From an uncultured Burkholderiales bacterium (GTDB taxonomy: Bacteria > Pseudomonadota > Gammaproteobacteria > Burkholderiales > Burkholderiaceae_C): a stretch of 64,000 bases of DNA. Position numbers and translations under genes: made by a program. The notes under the pieces were generated by a model. That model was not told where the DNA came from. It was given only the letters and a program-made list of their open reading frames with translations, and ran no database searches. Positions 1 through 8,144 of the stretch are shown piece by piece (the stretch's first letter is position 1; every line of letters begins with the position of its first letter). The stretch covers positions 1 to 64,000 of the forward strand of contig CALBSC010000094.1 in assembly GCA_937927685.1 (NCBI GenBank). Direction: 5' to 3'.

Positions 1-223
1 GTACCCGCTGATAACTGGGCTGGCTGCGAACACTGGCCCCGGTGATGAGCATGGGCTTGCGGATGCCCAGTGTCTTCAACTGCGCGGGCAACAGGCTCAG
101 TGCATCCGCCTGCATCAAGGTGGTGCTGTCACGCTCGCGATGCGCAAATCCGCGAACCCCGTGGTCGACTGAGGACGATGCCACCGGTGCGCCATGACTC
201 AGGCCGGATGCCATGGCTCTCAT
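1..223 (-). CDS. Iron-type alcohol dehydrogenase family protein, N-terminal part (cut by window edge)
   Basis: Only about 74 N-terminal residues are present; the gene runs off the left edge. The start ATG at 223 overlaps the TGA of the upstream Bug gene in an ATGA arrangement, so the two are probably translationally coupled. The segment LPAQLKTLGIRKPMLITG resembles the first beta strand and nucleotide-binding start of group III iron-dependent alcohol dehydrogenases and maleylacetate reductases. The NAD-binding glycine motif and the iron ligands would lie outside the window. It is the last visible gene of a leftward unit with an FMN hydroxyacid dehydrogenase and a Bug receptor, which fits oxidation of an alcohol or reduction of a keto acid in a catabolic pathway. 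The family call rests on a short segment and is moderate. Confidence 0.5.
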   Translation of the reverse strand, partial: MRAMASGLSHGAPVASSSVDHGVRGFAHRERDSTTLMQADALSLLPAQLKTLGIRKPMLITGASVRSQPSYQRV

Positions 224-1197
224 TCCTTGATCTGTGCAAGTTTGATCAATTGCGACCAGCGTGCATGGTCTTTCTTGAGCCACTCCCGGTATTCCTGCGG
301 GGTGGAGGCCACCGACACAGCGCCCAGTTGCTGCAGGCGTTGCTGCACGGCAGGTTTTTTCAGGGCGTCACGGATGGCGCCGGCCAGTTTGTCCAGTACG
401 GGTGCCGGGGTGCCGGTGGGCGCCATGAAACCAACCGGACCCACATAGTCTTCAAAACCAGGAAATCCCACCTCGGCCGTGGTGGGCACCTGTGGTGTGT
501 CCGGATGGCGTTTGGCAGTGGTGATGGCGAGCAGTCGCAACTGCTTTTGGGCCTCGCGTTCAGCCATGCCGATCATGGGGTAGAACATGAAGTCCACCCG
601 TCCGGCCATCACCTCGGTCATGGCCGGTGCATTGCCCTTGAACGGCACGTGAATCATGTCGGTCTGCGACTGCACCGCGAGCAAAGCGGCAGCCAGGTGT
701 GCGGAACCGCCATTGCCAGCCGACCCGTAGCTCACACTGCCAGGTTGGTTCTTGGCCTTCGCGACCAGTTCGGCCACGCTCTTGAAAGGGCTGTTGTATC
801 CCACGACCAGGTATTGCGGCAGCACCACCGCCAGGCTGATCGGCGCAAAGTCTTTCTCTGGGTCGTATTTGACGCGGCCCTGGCCCAGAATGGCGTTGAC
901 GTTGTGCGACAAGGTGTTGACGATCAGGGTGTAGCCATCCGCGGGAGAGCCGGCGACAAATTCAGTGGCGATGTTGCCGTTGGCGCCCGCACGGTTTTCC
1001 ACCACCACGCTTTGGCCGAGGGTGCCAGTGATTTCTTGGGCCACCATGCGTGCGATCACGTCGGTGGGGCCGCCCGCCGCATAGCCCACGATGAAGCGAA
1101 TTGGTTTGTTCGGAAAGTCGGTTTGGGCTTGACCCGGTGTGGCCCACCAGGGCATCAAGGCCAATAGGGCCGTGCCTAGCAGTTGTCGTTTGAACAT
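220..1197 (-). CDS. Bug/TctC-family periplasmic substrate-binding receptor
   Basis: A periplasmic solute receptor of about 325 residues, the usual family length. I chose the ATG at 1197 because AAGGAGAAG lies just upstream of it and the reading then begins with a signal peptide (MFKRQLLGTALLALMPWWA, cleavage near GQAQ). The mature protein opens with PNKPIRFIVGYAAGGPTD and keeps VVENRAGANGN and the ADGYTL segment, all hallmarks of Bug receptors. These bind carboxylated small molecules and are sometimes linked to a TctAB permease, which is absent here. It sits 23 bases after the FMN hydroxyacid dehydrogenase and overlaps the alcohol dehydrogenase start, so its ligand is probably the hydroxyacid or precursor used by those enzymes. 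The ligand cannot be read from sequence. Confidence 0.93.
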   Translation of the reverse strand: MFKRQLLGTALLALMPWWATPGQAQTDFPNKPIRFIVGYAAGGPTDVIARMVAQEITGTLGQSVVVENRAGANGNIATEFVAGSPADGYTLIVNTLSHNVNAILGQGRVKYDPEKDFAPISLAVVLPQYLVVGYNSPFKSVAELVAKAKNQPGSVSYGSAGNGGSAHLAAALLAVQSQTDMIHVPFKGNAPAMTEVMAGRVDFMFYPMIGMAEREAQKQLRLLAITTAKRHPDTPQVPTTAEVGFPGFEDYVGPVGFMAPTGTPAPVLDKLAGAIRDALKKPAVQQRLQQLGAVSVASTPQEYREWLKKDHARWSQLIKLAQIKE

Positions 1198-1220
1198 AAG
1201 CTTCTCCTTCAAGTCAGGGT

Positions 1221-2426
1221 CTATCCATGGGCCGCATGGGTTGGTGTTAACAGATCGCGGCTCCACTGACTGGCATCAGTGAGGCCGCACAGTTGCATGG
1301 TGCGTTGGTACTCGTCACGCAAAATCTCTAGCGCCCGGCGTGCACCGGGTTCTCCCGCTGCGATAGCACCATACAGGGAGGCACGGCCGCACAGCACGCC
1401 GCGCGCGCCCAGCGCCAGGGCCATGGCCACATCCCCCCCATGCCGAATGCCGCCATCCATCCAGACTTCGCAGCGATGCCCGACGGCCTGTACCACTTCG
1501 GGCAGGCAGTCCAGACTGCCCCGGGCGCCATCAAGCTGGCGCCCGCCGTGGTTGGAGACCACCAGCATGTCAGCGCCTGCCTCCACAGCCAGCATGGCGT
1601 CGTCGCCGCGCGCAATCCCTTTGACGATCAATTTTCCCTTCCAGCGGTCGCGCACCTCGCGCAAGCGCGCCAGGTCAAAACCGGCGTCATAGCCGCGACC
1701 GACCGTGGAAGCAATGGCCGTGTTGGTGGCCAGGGCTGACGACTGGGTGCGAGCCATGCCACGCAGGTTTTCCATCACGGGCATGCCATGTTGCAACAAC
1801 TGCACAAGCCACCGGGGGTGTTGCAAGGCATCCGCGATGTTGCGTGGACTGAACTTGAACGGGACGGAAAAGTGGTTGTGGAAATCGCGTACACGCTTGC
1901 CCCCCACGGCCAGGTCCACCGTGATGATCAGCGCTTCGAACCCCGCAGACTCGGCGCGTTGCAACAACTGCCAGAAATAGTCCCGGTCTTTGAGGACATA
2001 GGCCTGAAACCACAGACGCCCCCCGGCTTGTTCGGCCACGGTTTCGATCAAGGTGGTGGCGCTGCTGGACAGCGCATAGGGGATACCCGCCGCGCGTGCA
2101 GCTCGGGCCAGTCCCAACTCGGCGTCCGGATGACCAAAGCGGCCTGCACCGGTGGGCGCGATGGCCATGGGCAGCTGGGCGGGTTGTCCCAGAATAGTGA
2201 CATCCAGTTTCGGCTGACTCACGTCACGCAGCACATGCGGTCGCCAGGCCCAATGCGAAAAGGCCTGACGGTTGGCGCTCAGGGTGAGTTCCTGCTCGGC
2301 GCCCCCATCAAAAAATTCGAAAATGAAACGCGGCAGCCGCCGGCGCGCGAGCTGTCTCAGGTCTTCAATGACATAACAGTCCTGAAGACGGCGAGGTGCT
2401 CTGCGGAGGGCATCGGCGCTGTGCAT
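1221..2426 (-). CDS. FMN-dependent alpha-hydroxy-acid dehydrogenase (lactate/mandelate dehydrogenase family)
   Basis: Oxidises an L-2-hydroxy acid to the 2-keto acid using FMN. The protein is a TIM barrel of about 401 residues, close to LldD and MdlB. It carries the family active-site motif SNHGGRQLD with catalytic His and substrate-binding Arg, an early IPRYIFEF-like segment (LPRFIFEFFDGGA), and the late phosphate-binding stretch DGGIRHGGDVAMALALGA. An ATG at 2426 is used here; a TTG at 2441 with AGGTG upstream is an alternative that adds five residues. It heads the leftward unit with a Bug receptor and an iron-type alcohol dehydrogenase, and is divergent from the Rieske oxygenase at 2674. 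A mandelate-like or aliphatic hydroxyacid substrate would fit; the exact one is unknown. Confidence 0.9.
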   Translation of the reverse strand: MHSADALRRAPRRLQDCYVIEDLRQLARRRLPRFIFEFFDGGAEQELTLSANRQAFSHWAWRPHVLRDVSQPKLDVTILGQPAQLPMAIAPTGAGRFGHPDAELGLARAARAAGIPYALSSSATTLIETVAEQAGGRLWFQAYVLKDRDYFWQLLQRAESAGFEALIITVDLAVGGKRVRDFHNHFSVPFKFSPRNIADALQHPRWLVQLLQHGMPVMENLRGMARTQSSALATNTAIASTVGRGYDAGFDLARLREVRDRWKGKLIVKGIARGDDAMLAVEAGADMLVVSNHGGRQLDGARGSLDCLPEVVQAVGHRCEVWMDGGIRHGGDVAMALALGARGVLCGRASLYGAIAAGEPGARRALEILRDEYQRTMQLCGLTDASQWSRDLLTPTHAAHG

Positions 2427-2673
2427 GGGGGTATTGTGCAATCAAACACCTGGCGCCTTGCGTGGGAGTTGTCGTCTCGTCGACTCATCGGGTGTCCACC
2501 AGGCGTGGGCAAAGTGCGCAGGGACACGGGGCGGGACGAGTCACCTGCAGTACGCTGACACGCCCTTGCAGGGGGGACTCTGTTGCACAATCTGTGATCA
2601 GGCATCGTCCCTGGCACACGGCTGAACAGGTCGCCAGGCGCCAGCGGGGCATGCACAACAGGAGAGTTCGCCC

Positions 2674-3948
2674 ATGTCGTGCAGCACAGAGCACACCGTA
2701 TCCGTTTCCCGCTTGACGGGAAAGCCACGCGTCTGGCCCGAAGAAGGCTATACCCGAACCCCTTACTGGGCCTACACAGACCCCGACCTCTACATCCAGG
2801 AGCAGGCCCGCATTTTTCGTGGACCGGTGTGGAACTATGTGGGCCTGGAGGCCGAAGTGCCCGAGCCCGGCAGCTACAAAACCACGTTCATTGGCGATAC
2901 CCCGGTGGTGCTGACCCGTGCCCAGGATGGCCGCCTGCATGCCATGGTGAACCGCTGCGCGCACCGGGGCAACCTGGTGTGTCGCGAGCCGTTTGGCTCG
3001 GCCAAGCGCCTGTATTGCGTTTACCACGCCTGGTCATTCACCCTGGAAGGCGACCTGAGCAATGCGGCGTTCAGCCAGGGATTGCGCGGCGAGGGCGGTT
3101 TGCCCAAGGATTTCGACAAGTCGCAGCACGGCTTGCGCAAACTGCGCGTGGAGACCCTCTGCGGGCTGGTGTTTGCCACCTTCTCGGACGACGTGGAGCC
3201 CCTGGAGTCCTGGCTGGGTGAGGTGGCGCAAGGCATTCGGCGCGTGCTCACGCGCCCGCTCAAGGTGCTGGGCTACGACACGCAGCGCATCCACGCCAAC
3301 TGGAAGGCTTACCACGAGAACCCGCGCGACTCTTATCACGCCAATATCCTGCACACCTTCTACGGCACATTCGGTCTTTCCCGCATGTCGCAGGAGTCCG
3401 GCATGGTGCTGGACAAGTCGGGGCGGCATGTCTACTTCTACACCAAGGCTGGCACCGAAAAGAATTCGACCGATTACGACAAGACCGCCAGTGATTTGCG
3501 TTCGCACAACGATCAACTGACCCTGGAAGATCCGAGTATTCTCAAGTGGAAGGATGAAGTCGGCGATGGGGTGAGTGTGCAGATTCTCAACACCTGCCCG
3601 TCCTTCGTGCTGCACCAGATCGCCAACAGCCTGGCCACGCGACAGTTGATTCCGCGGGGCGTGGACCAGTCGGATCTGGTGTGGACCTACTTCGGCTTTG
3701 AGGACGATGACGACGAGATGACCCGGCTGCGGCTCACCCAGGTCAACCTGGTGGGGTCAGCCGGCATGGTGTCGGTCGAGGACGCCGCCGTGTGCGAGAT
3801 GATGCAACGCGCGTTTGCTGACGGCGAGGAGGGCACCTCCTTCATCGAGATGGGCGGCAGGACGCTGGAGAGCGGTGGCTCGAGCAAGCTGTCCGAGCGG
3901 GCGATTCGCAACTTCTGGCACAACTACCGCCAATACATGGGGCTGTGA
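2674..3948 (+). CDS. Aromatic ring-hydroxylating oxygenase, alpha (Rieske) subunit
   Basis: Catalytic subunit of a two-component ring hydroxylase, 424 residues. The Rieske [2Fe-2S] ligands are C95-x-H97 and C115-x2-H118 (CAHRG and CVYH). The mononuclear iron site is NPRDSYH...H, with D219, H222 and H227 in the canonical spacing for alpha subunits. The ATG at 2674 has AGGAGAG a short distance upstream. The beta subunit follows immediately. No ferredoxin or reductase gene lies nearby, so electrons must come from proteins encoded elsewhere. Downstream CoA-transferase and acyl-CoA dehydrogenase genes suggest that the product, or a parallel branch, enters a CoA-thioester route. The substrate could be a benzoate-, salicylate- or anthranilate-like acid; I cannot choose among them. 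Confidence 0.93.
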   Translation: MSCSTEHTVSVSRLTGKPRVWPEEGYTRTPYWAYTDPDLYIQEQARIFRGPVWNYVGLEAEVPEPGSYKTTFIGDTPVVLTRAQDGRLHAMVNRCAHRGNLVCREPFGSAKRLYCVYHAWSFTLEGDLSNAAFSQGLRGEGGLPKDFDKSQHGLRKLRVETLCGLVFATFSDDVEPLESWLGEVAQGIRRVLTRPLKVLGYDTQRIHANWKAYHENPRDSYHANILHTFYGTFGLSRMSQESGMVLDKSGRHVYFYTKAGTEKNSTDYDKTASDLRSHNDQLTLEDPSILKWKDEVGDGVSVQILNTCPSFVLHQIANSLATRQLIPRGVDQSDLVWTYFGFEDDDDEMTRLRLTQVNLVGSAGMVSVEDAAVCEMMQRAFADGEEGTSFIEMGGRTLESGGSSKLSERAIRNFWHNYRQYMGL

Positions 3949-3950
3949 TC

Positions 3951-4478
3951 ATGCGTGACCCGAATTCCCCCGCCGCGACCTCTTGGCAGGAGCGTCTGGC
4001 CTTGCACCGCGAACATGCGGACACCGTGTCCTACCTGCTGGCTGAATGGGCCCATGCCATTGACCAGAACCGTGTCGAGGAGATTGCCACCCTGATGCTG
4101 CCCCAGGGTCGCTACACCGTGACCTCGCGCTTCAACCACGACCGTGGACTGCCGATGGCCATCATCGATGCGCACAGTGCCGCCCAATTGCGCGACCGCA
4201 TCAAGTCCATGCGCCTGGCCAACATCTACCAGCCGCAATGCTATCGCCATGTGCTGAGTGCCATCCAGGTCACGGGACAGGATGCCTCAGGGCTGCTCCA
4301 GGTTCGATCGAGCTTTGCGGTGGTGCGCACGCTGGAGATGATGGGTGATAGCCTGCTGTTTGCCAGCGGTGAGTGTCATGACCTGATTGATGTGACGGGC
4401 GATGCGCCCCGGTTTGCACAACGGCGCATGATTTTTGATTCCCGAGCCGTCGAGACGCTCATGGTCATCCCCCTTTGA
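3951..4478 (+). CDS. Aromatic ring-hydroxylating oxygenase, beta subunit
   Basis: Small structural subunit of the ring hydroxylase, 175 residues with the NTF2/SnoaL-like fold typical of beta subunits. Recognisable features are an N-terminal helix ending in DRVEEIATLMLPQGRY, a YQPQCYRHVLSAIQV strand, RSSFAVVRTLE, and a C-terminal segment ending in AQRRMIFDSRAVETL. The ATG at 3951 lies two bases after the alpha-subunit stop; a GTG at 3945 overlapping that stop is also possible. Either start implies coupling to the alpha subunit. It has no catalytic metal site of its own and is expected to form an alpha3beta3 hexamer. Confidence 0.87.
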   Translation: MRDPNSPAATSWQERLALHREHADTVSYLLAEWAHAIDQNRVEEIATLMLPQGRYTVTSRFNHDRGLPMAIIDAHSAAQLRDRIKSMRLANIYQPQCYRHVLSAIQVTGQDASGLLQVRSSFAVVRTLEMMGDSLLFASGECHDLIDVTGDAPRFAQRRMIFDSRAVETLMVIPL

Positions 4479-4488
4479 GGAGAAGCGT

Positions 4489-5475
4489 GTGTCACATCCT
4501 GTCGTTTTTCGTCGTGCTCTCTGGTGTGGGTTGATGGGGCTGTTGCTTGCGCTGACGGCGCAGGCCCAAACACCCTCGCCGGACTGGCCCACCCGTCCCA
4601 TTCGCATGATCGTACCCAATCCGGCGGGCGGCACCGCCGATGTCTTGCCGCGCATGATCGCCGAGCCCCTGGCGCAACGTCTGGGACAGCCCGTGGTGGT
4701 GGAAAACCGTCCCGGGGCGGCGGGCAATATCGGCGCCGAATTCGTCTACAACGCCGAGCCCGATGGGTACACCTGGCTGGCGGCCCCGCCGCCCTCGCTC
4801 ACCGTCAACCCGAGCCTGTATCCCAAGCTGAACCACGATCCCAGCAGGTTTGCCCCCATCACGGTGATTGCCACGGTGCCCAACGCGCTGTTGATTCACC
4901 CCTCGTTGCCGGTCAACACCTTGCAGGAGTTCCTGGCCTACCTGAAAGCCAATCCCGACAAGCTGAGCTATGCCTCGCAGGGCAACGGCTCGACCTCACA
5001 CCTCACCGCCGAGTTGTTCAAACTCAAGACCGGCCTGAAACTGCAGCATGTGCCCTACAAAGGCGACGCACCGGCGGTGGCCGACTTGCTGGCCGGCCAT
5101 GTCCAGGTGATGTTTGGCAACGTGGCGGCCGGCATGTCCCACGTGCGTAACGGCAAGTTGCGTGTGCTGGCAGTGACCAGTCCGAAGCGCTTGCCCGCGC
5201 ATCCGCAATTGCCTGCGTTGAATGAGGTGGTTCCGGGCGTGGTGGCGGTCACCTGGTTTGGCATCGTGGCGCCTCCCGGCACGCCGCTGGCCATCACCCG
5301 CAAAGTCTCTCTGATGGTGTCGGACATTCTCAAAACGCCCGAGATGGTGCGCAAGTTTGCCGAGGCCGGTGCCGATCCAGTGGGCAACACCCCGGACGAG
5401 ATGGACAAGTGGATGCGCGAGGATGCCGACCGCTGGCGCTTGGTGATCCGCGCAGCCAATATCAAGATCGATTGA
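4489..5475 (+). CDS. Bug/TctC-family receptor, first of a tandem pair
   Basis: Periplasmic solute receptor of 328 residues. I place the start at GTG 4489 because AGGAG (4478-4482) lies six bases upstream and the reading then begins with a signal peptide ending near ALTAQAQ. Longer reading upstream would overlap the beta-subunit gene without a ribosome site. Family marks are WPTRPIRMIVPNPAGGTAD, VVENRPGAAGN and PDGYTW. It follows the oxygenase beta subunit by ten bases and precedes a second, clearly different Bug gene, so it belongs to the oxygenase operon. The ligand is probably the oxygenase substrate or a related carboxylate. No TctA or TctB permease is encoded in this window. Confidence 0.93.
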   Translation: MSHPVVFRRALWCGLMGLLLALTAQAQTPSPDWPTRPIRMIVPNPAGGTADVLPRMIAEPLAQRLGQPVVVENRPGAAGNIGAEFVYNAEPDGYTWLAAPPPSLTVNPSLYPKLNHDPSRFAPITVIATVPNALLIHPSLPVNTLQEFLAYLKANPDKLSYASQGNGSTSHLTAELFKLKTGLKLQHVPYKGDAPAVADLLAGHVQVMFGNVAAGMSHVRNGKLRVLAVTSPKRLPAHPQLPALNEVVPGVVAVTWFGIVAPPGTPLAITRKVSLMVSDILKTPEMVRKFAEAGADPVGNTPDEMDKWMREDADRWRLVIRAANIKID

Positions 5476-5533
5476 GTTTCATCGGACCGACACACCCACC
5501 GTGTCTGATACCGACCTTTGCAGGAGTGAACGT

Positions 5534-6499
5534 ATGAAGACCCTGATTCGCTGGACAGTGGCGCTCAGCGCCGTGGTGATGACAGCGACCGCCTGGGCCC
5601 AGGCACCCTATCCCAATGGACCGATCAGCCTGGTGGTGCCGTTTGCCCCGGGCAGCGGGACGGACGCGGTGGCCCGCATCGTGGTCAAGAAACTGGGCGA
5701 ACGTCTCAACCAGACGGTGCTGGTGGACAACAAGGCTGGCGCCAACGGACAGATCGCCGCCAACTTCGTGGCCAAGGCCAAGCCGGATGGCTACACCTTG
5801 CTCATGACCACCAACACCTCGCACTCGGCCAACCCCAATCTGGTGAAGGACCTCAAGTACGATCCGATCAAGGACTTCACGCCCATTGCGCGCGTGGGTG
5901 AGTTGCCCTTTGCCCTGATGGTGAGCGCCAAGGATCCGGCCAGGAACATGGCCGAGTGGCTCACCTATGCACGCGCCAACCCGGGCAAGCTGTCCTACGC
6001 CACGCCCAACAGCACCTCGCTGGTGTCGTCGGAAACCATCAAGCGCATCGGCAAGGTGGATGTGCTGGGCGTGCCCTACAAGTCCAGTCCGCAGGCGTTG
6101 ACCGACCTCATCAGCGGCGTGATCCAGATGTATGTGTCCGATGTGGGCTCCAGCATGGGCATGATCAAGGCAGGCACCGTGCGCGTGCTGGCGGTGACCA
6201 CCAAGCAGCCCTTGTCTTCGTTACCGGGGGTGCCCCCCATCGCTGAATCGATACCGGGCTTTGACCTCACCTCCTGGAATGGCATCTTCGGCCCTGCCGG
6301 GGTACCCCGTGAGGTGGTTGACAAGCTCAACACGGAATTACAGGCCGTGCTGGCTGACAAGGACGTTCAGGCCCAACTCAAGCAAATCGGTTTTGAAGTG
6401 TGGCCGAGCAAAACGCCCGAAGAGTTTTCGCGCTACGTGTCGGACCAGCTGGCGCACTGGGCCGGGATGATTCGCCAGGCAGGCATTCGGGCGGAATGA
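5534..6499 (+). CDS. Bug/TctC-family receptor, second of a tandem pair
   Basis: Periplasmic receptor of 321 residues starting at ATG 5534, with AGGAG at 5522-5526. The signal peptide is MKTLIRWTVALSAVVMTATAWA. The mature region shows YPNGPISLVVPFAPGSGTD, LVDNKAGANGQ and PDGYTLL. It differs from the preceding Bug protein throughout, for example in the ligand-loop region around NTSHSANP compared with PPSLTVNP, so the pair is not a recent duplication. Its stop overlaps the start of the CoA-transferase gene (ATGA), tying it to the CoA branch of the operon. Two receptors in one operon could bind two substrates or a substrate and its degradation product. Confidence 0.93.
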   Translation: MKTLIRWTVALSAVVMTATAWAQAPYPNGPISLVVPFAPGSGTDAVARIVVKKLGERLNQTVLVDNKAGANGQIAANFVAKAKPDGYTLLMTTNTSHSANPNLVKDLKYDPIKDFTPIARVGELPFALMVSAKDPARNMAEWLTYARANPGKLSYATPNSTSLVSSETIKRIGKVDVLGVPYKSSPQALTDLISGVIQMYVSDVGSSMGMIKAGTVRVLAVTTKQPLSSLPGVPPIAESIPGFDLTSWNGIFGPAGVPREVVDKLNTELQAVLADKDVQAQLKQIGFEVWPSKTPEEFSRYVSDQLAHWAGMIRQAGIRAE

Positions 6500-7734
6500 G
6501 CCACACACCGCACAGCGCCACAGGCGCTTCCTCGGGGCCGCTGGCCGGGGTGCGCATTCTTGACCTCACCACGGTCATCCTGGGGCCGTTTGCCACCCAG
6601 ATCCTGGCGCAACTGGGGGCCGAGATCATCAAGGTCGAATCGCGTGAGGGTGACAACATGCGGCATGTGGGGCCGATGCACCACCCTGGCATGGGCCATA
6701 TCTTCCTCAATGCCAATGCCGGCAAACACAGCGTGGTGCTTGATCTCAAGCACCCCCAGGGTCGCGAGGCCGCGCTGCGCATTGCGGACGGTTGCGATGT
6801 GCTCATCAGCAATGTGCGGCCCCAGGCTTTGGCACGCCTCGGTCTGGATTACGACAGCGTGAAGCAACGCAACCCGCGGCTGATTCATGTCAGCTGTTGC
6901 GGTTTTGACCAGGCCGGGCCGGATGCCGCCCGCCCGGCCTACGATGACTTGATCCAGGGCGCGACCGGTATTCCCTGGTTGATGCAAGCCTATGGCAACC
7001 CGCAACCGGCCTATGCGCCCACCACCTTGTCCGATCGCGTGACGGGCTTGCACACGGTGTATGCGGTGACCACCGCGTTGTACGCGCGCAGCCAGACCGG
7101 GGTGGGGCAGGCAGTGGTGGTGCCCATGTTCGAAGCGATGGCGCAGTTCATCCTGGGTGACCACATGGCGGGGCTGACCTTCGAGCCGCCCCGGGGCGAG
7201 CCGGGTTACGCGCGACTGCTCACACCGCACCGCAAACCCTATGCGACGCAGGATGGCATGTTGTGCGTGCTGATTTACAACGACAAGCATTGGCAGAACT
7301 TCTTTGCGGCCATTGGCGAATCCGAGGGGTTGGGGCGCGACCCGCGTTTCATCACCCACAGTGCTCGGGCCGAGCACATTGATGCGGTGTACGAGCAGGT
7401 GGGTCGCCTCATGAAGACCCGCACCAACGCGCAATGGCGTGAACTGCTGGACCAGGCCGACGTGCCCAACATGCCCATGAACAGCCCGGCCGACTTGCTG
7501 AACAACCCTCAGTTGCGCGCCACCGGCTTTGTGCAGGAGGAAGTCCATCCTACCGAGGGGACGATCCACACCCTGGGCCATCCCACCCAGTGGTCGCAGA
7601 CCCCCCCGGCCCGACACCTGAGCCCCGCTCCCCGCCTGGGCGAGCACACCCGCGAAGTCTTGGCCCGAGCGGGCTATTCGACGGCCGACATCGAGGCCAT
7701 GCTGAACAACGGAGCCTGCCATGACGACACCTGA
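6496..7734 (+). CDS. CaiB/BaiF class III CoA-transferase
   Basis: Transfers CoA between carboxylic acids by a ping-pong mechanism through an aspartyl anhydride. The 412-residue length and the interlocked-ring fold motifs match the family: an N-terminal PLAGVRILDLTTVILGPFATQ segment, LGAEIIKVES, and a YDDLIQGATG motif whose Asp (D150 or D151) is the expected nucleophile. The ATG at 6496 overlaps the TGA of the Bug gene, and its own end overlaps the cupin gene by 14 bases. With the acyl-CoA dehydrogenase downstream it probably activates the imported acid to a CoA thioester. No acyl-CoA ligase is present in this operon, which supports the transferase as the activation step. Confidence 0.92.
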   Translation: MSHTPHSATGASSGPLAGVRILDLTTVILGPFATQILAQLGAEIIKVESREGDNMRHVGPMHHPGMGHIFLNANAGKHSVVLDLKHPQGREAALRIADGCDVLISNVRPQALARLGLDYDSVKQRNPRLIHVSCCGFDQAGPDAARPAYDDLIQGATGIPWLMQAYGNPQPAYAPTTLSDRVTGLHTVYAVTTALYARSQTGVGQAVVVPMFEAMAQFILGDHMAGLTFEPPRGEPGYARLLTPHRKPYATQDGMLCVLIYNDKHWQNFFAAIGESEGLGRDPRFITHSARAEHIDAVYEQVGRLMKTRTNAQWRELLDQADVPNMPMNSPADLLNNPQLRATGFVQEEVHPTEGTIHTLGHPTQWSQTPPARHLSPAPRLGEHTREVLARAGYSTADIEAMLNNGACHDDT

Positions 7735-8131
7735 AACCCTCCAACGCCCGGGCCCACGCAATTTGGTGCGGCAAGCCGATGTGCCGGCCTATCAACCCGC
7801 CAACCACCACCACACCTTCAACCAGCGTCTGATCGGGCCCGAGACCGTGGGCGCGCGCCAGATGGAAATGCTGATCGGCACCTTGCACAAAGGCGGTGGC
7901 GCCTTGCCGCATGCGCACCCGGGCATCGAGCAGTCGTGCTACTTGCTGGAGGGCACCGCCCACGTGACGGTGGGGGACGAGTCGTTTGACATGGTGCCCG
8001 GTGACACCTGCTTCTTTCCGGCGGACATGATGCATGTGTTCACCGTGACCAGCGACACGCCAGTGAAGTTGCTGGTCATCTACAGCCCACCCTATGGAGA
8101 GTCGCCTGACAAGGTGATCCGGCCTGCCTGA
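7721..8131 (+). CDS. Small cupin-domain protein
   Basis: A single-domain cupin of 136 residues. The two cupin motifs are visible: HAHPGIEQSCYLLEGTAHV, with two His and the Glu that would bind metal, and PGDTCFFPADMMHVF, with the second-motif His. The start overlaps the end of the CoA-transferase gene by 14 bases and the acyl-CoA dehydrogenase follows 13 bases later, so it is part of the operon. Such small cupins act as dioxygenases, isomerases or decarboxylases, or only bind a ligand. The intact metal site favours an enzyme, but no specific reaction can be assigned. Confidence 0.82.
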   Translation: MTTPETLQRPGPRNLVRQADVPAYQPANHHHTFNQRLIGPETVGARQMEMLIGTLHKGGGALPHAHPGIEQSCYLLEGTAHVTVGDESFDMVPGDTCFFPADMMHVFTVTSDTPVKLLVIYSPPYGESPDKVIRPA

Positions 8132-8144
8132 GACGACCCTCATC

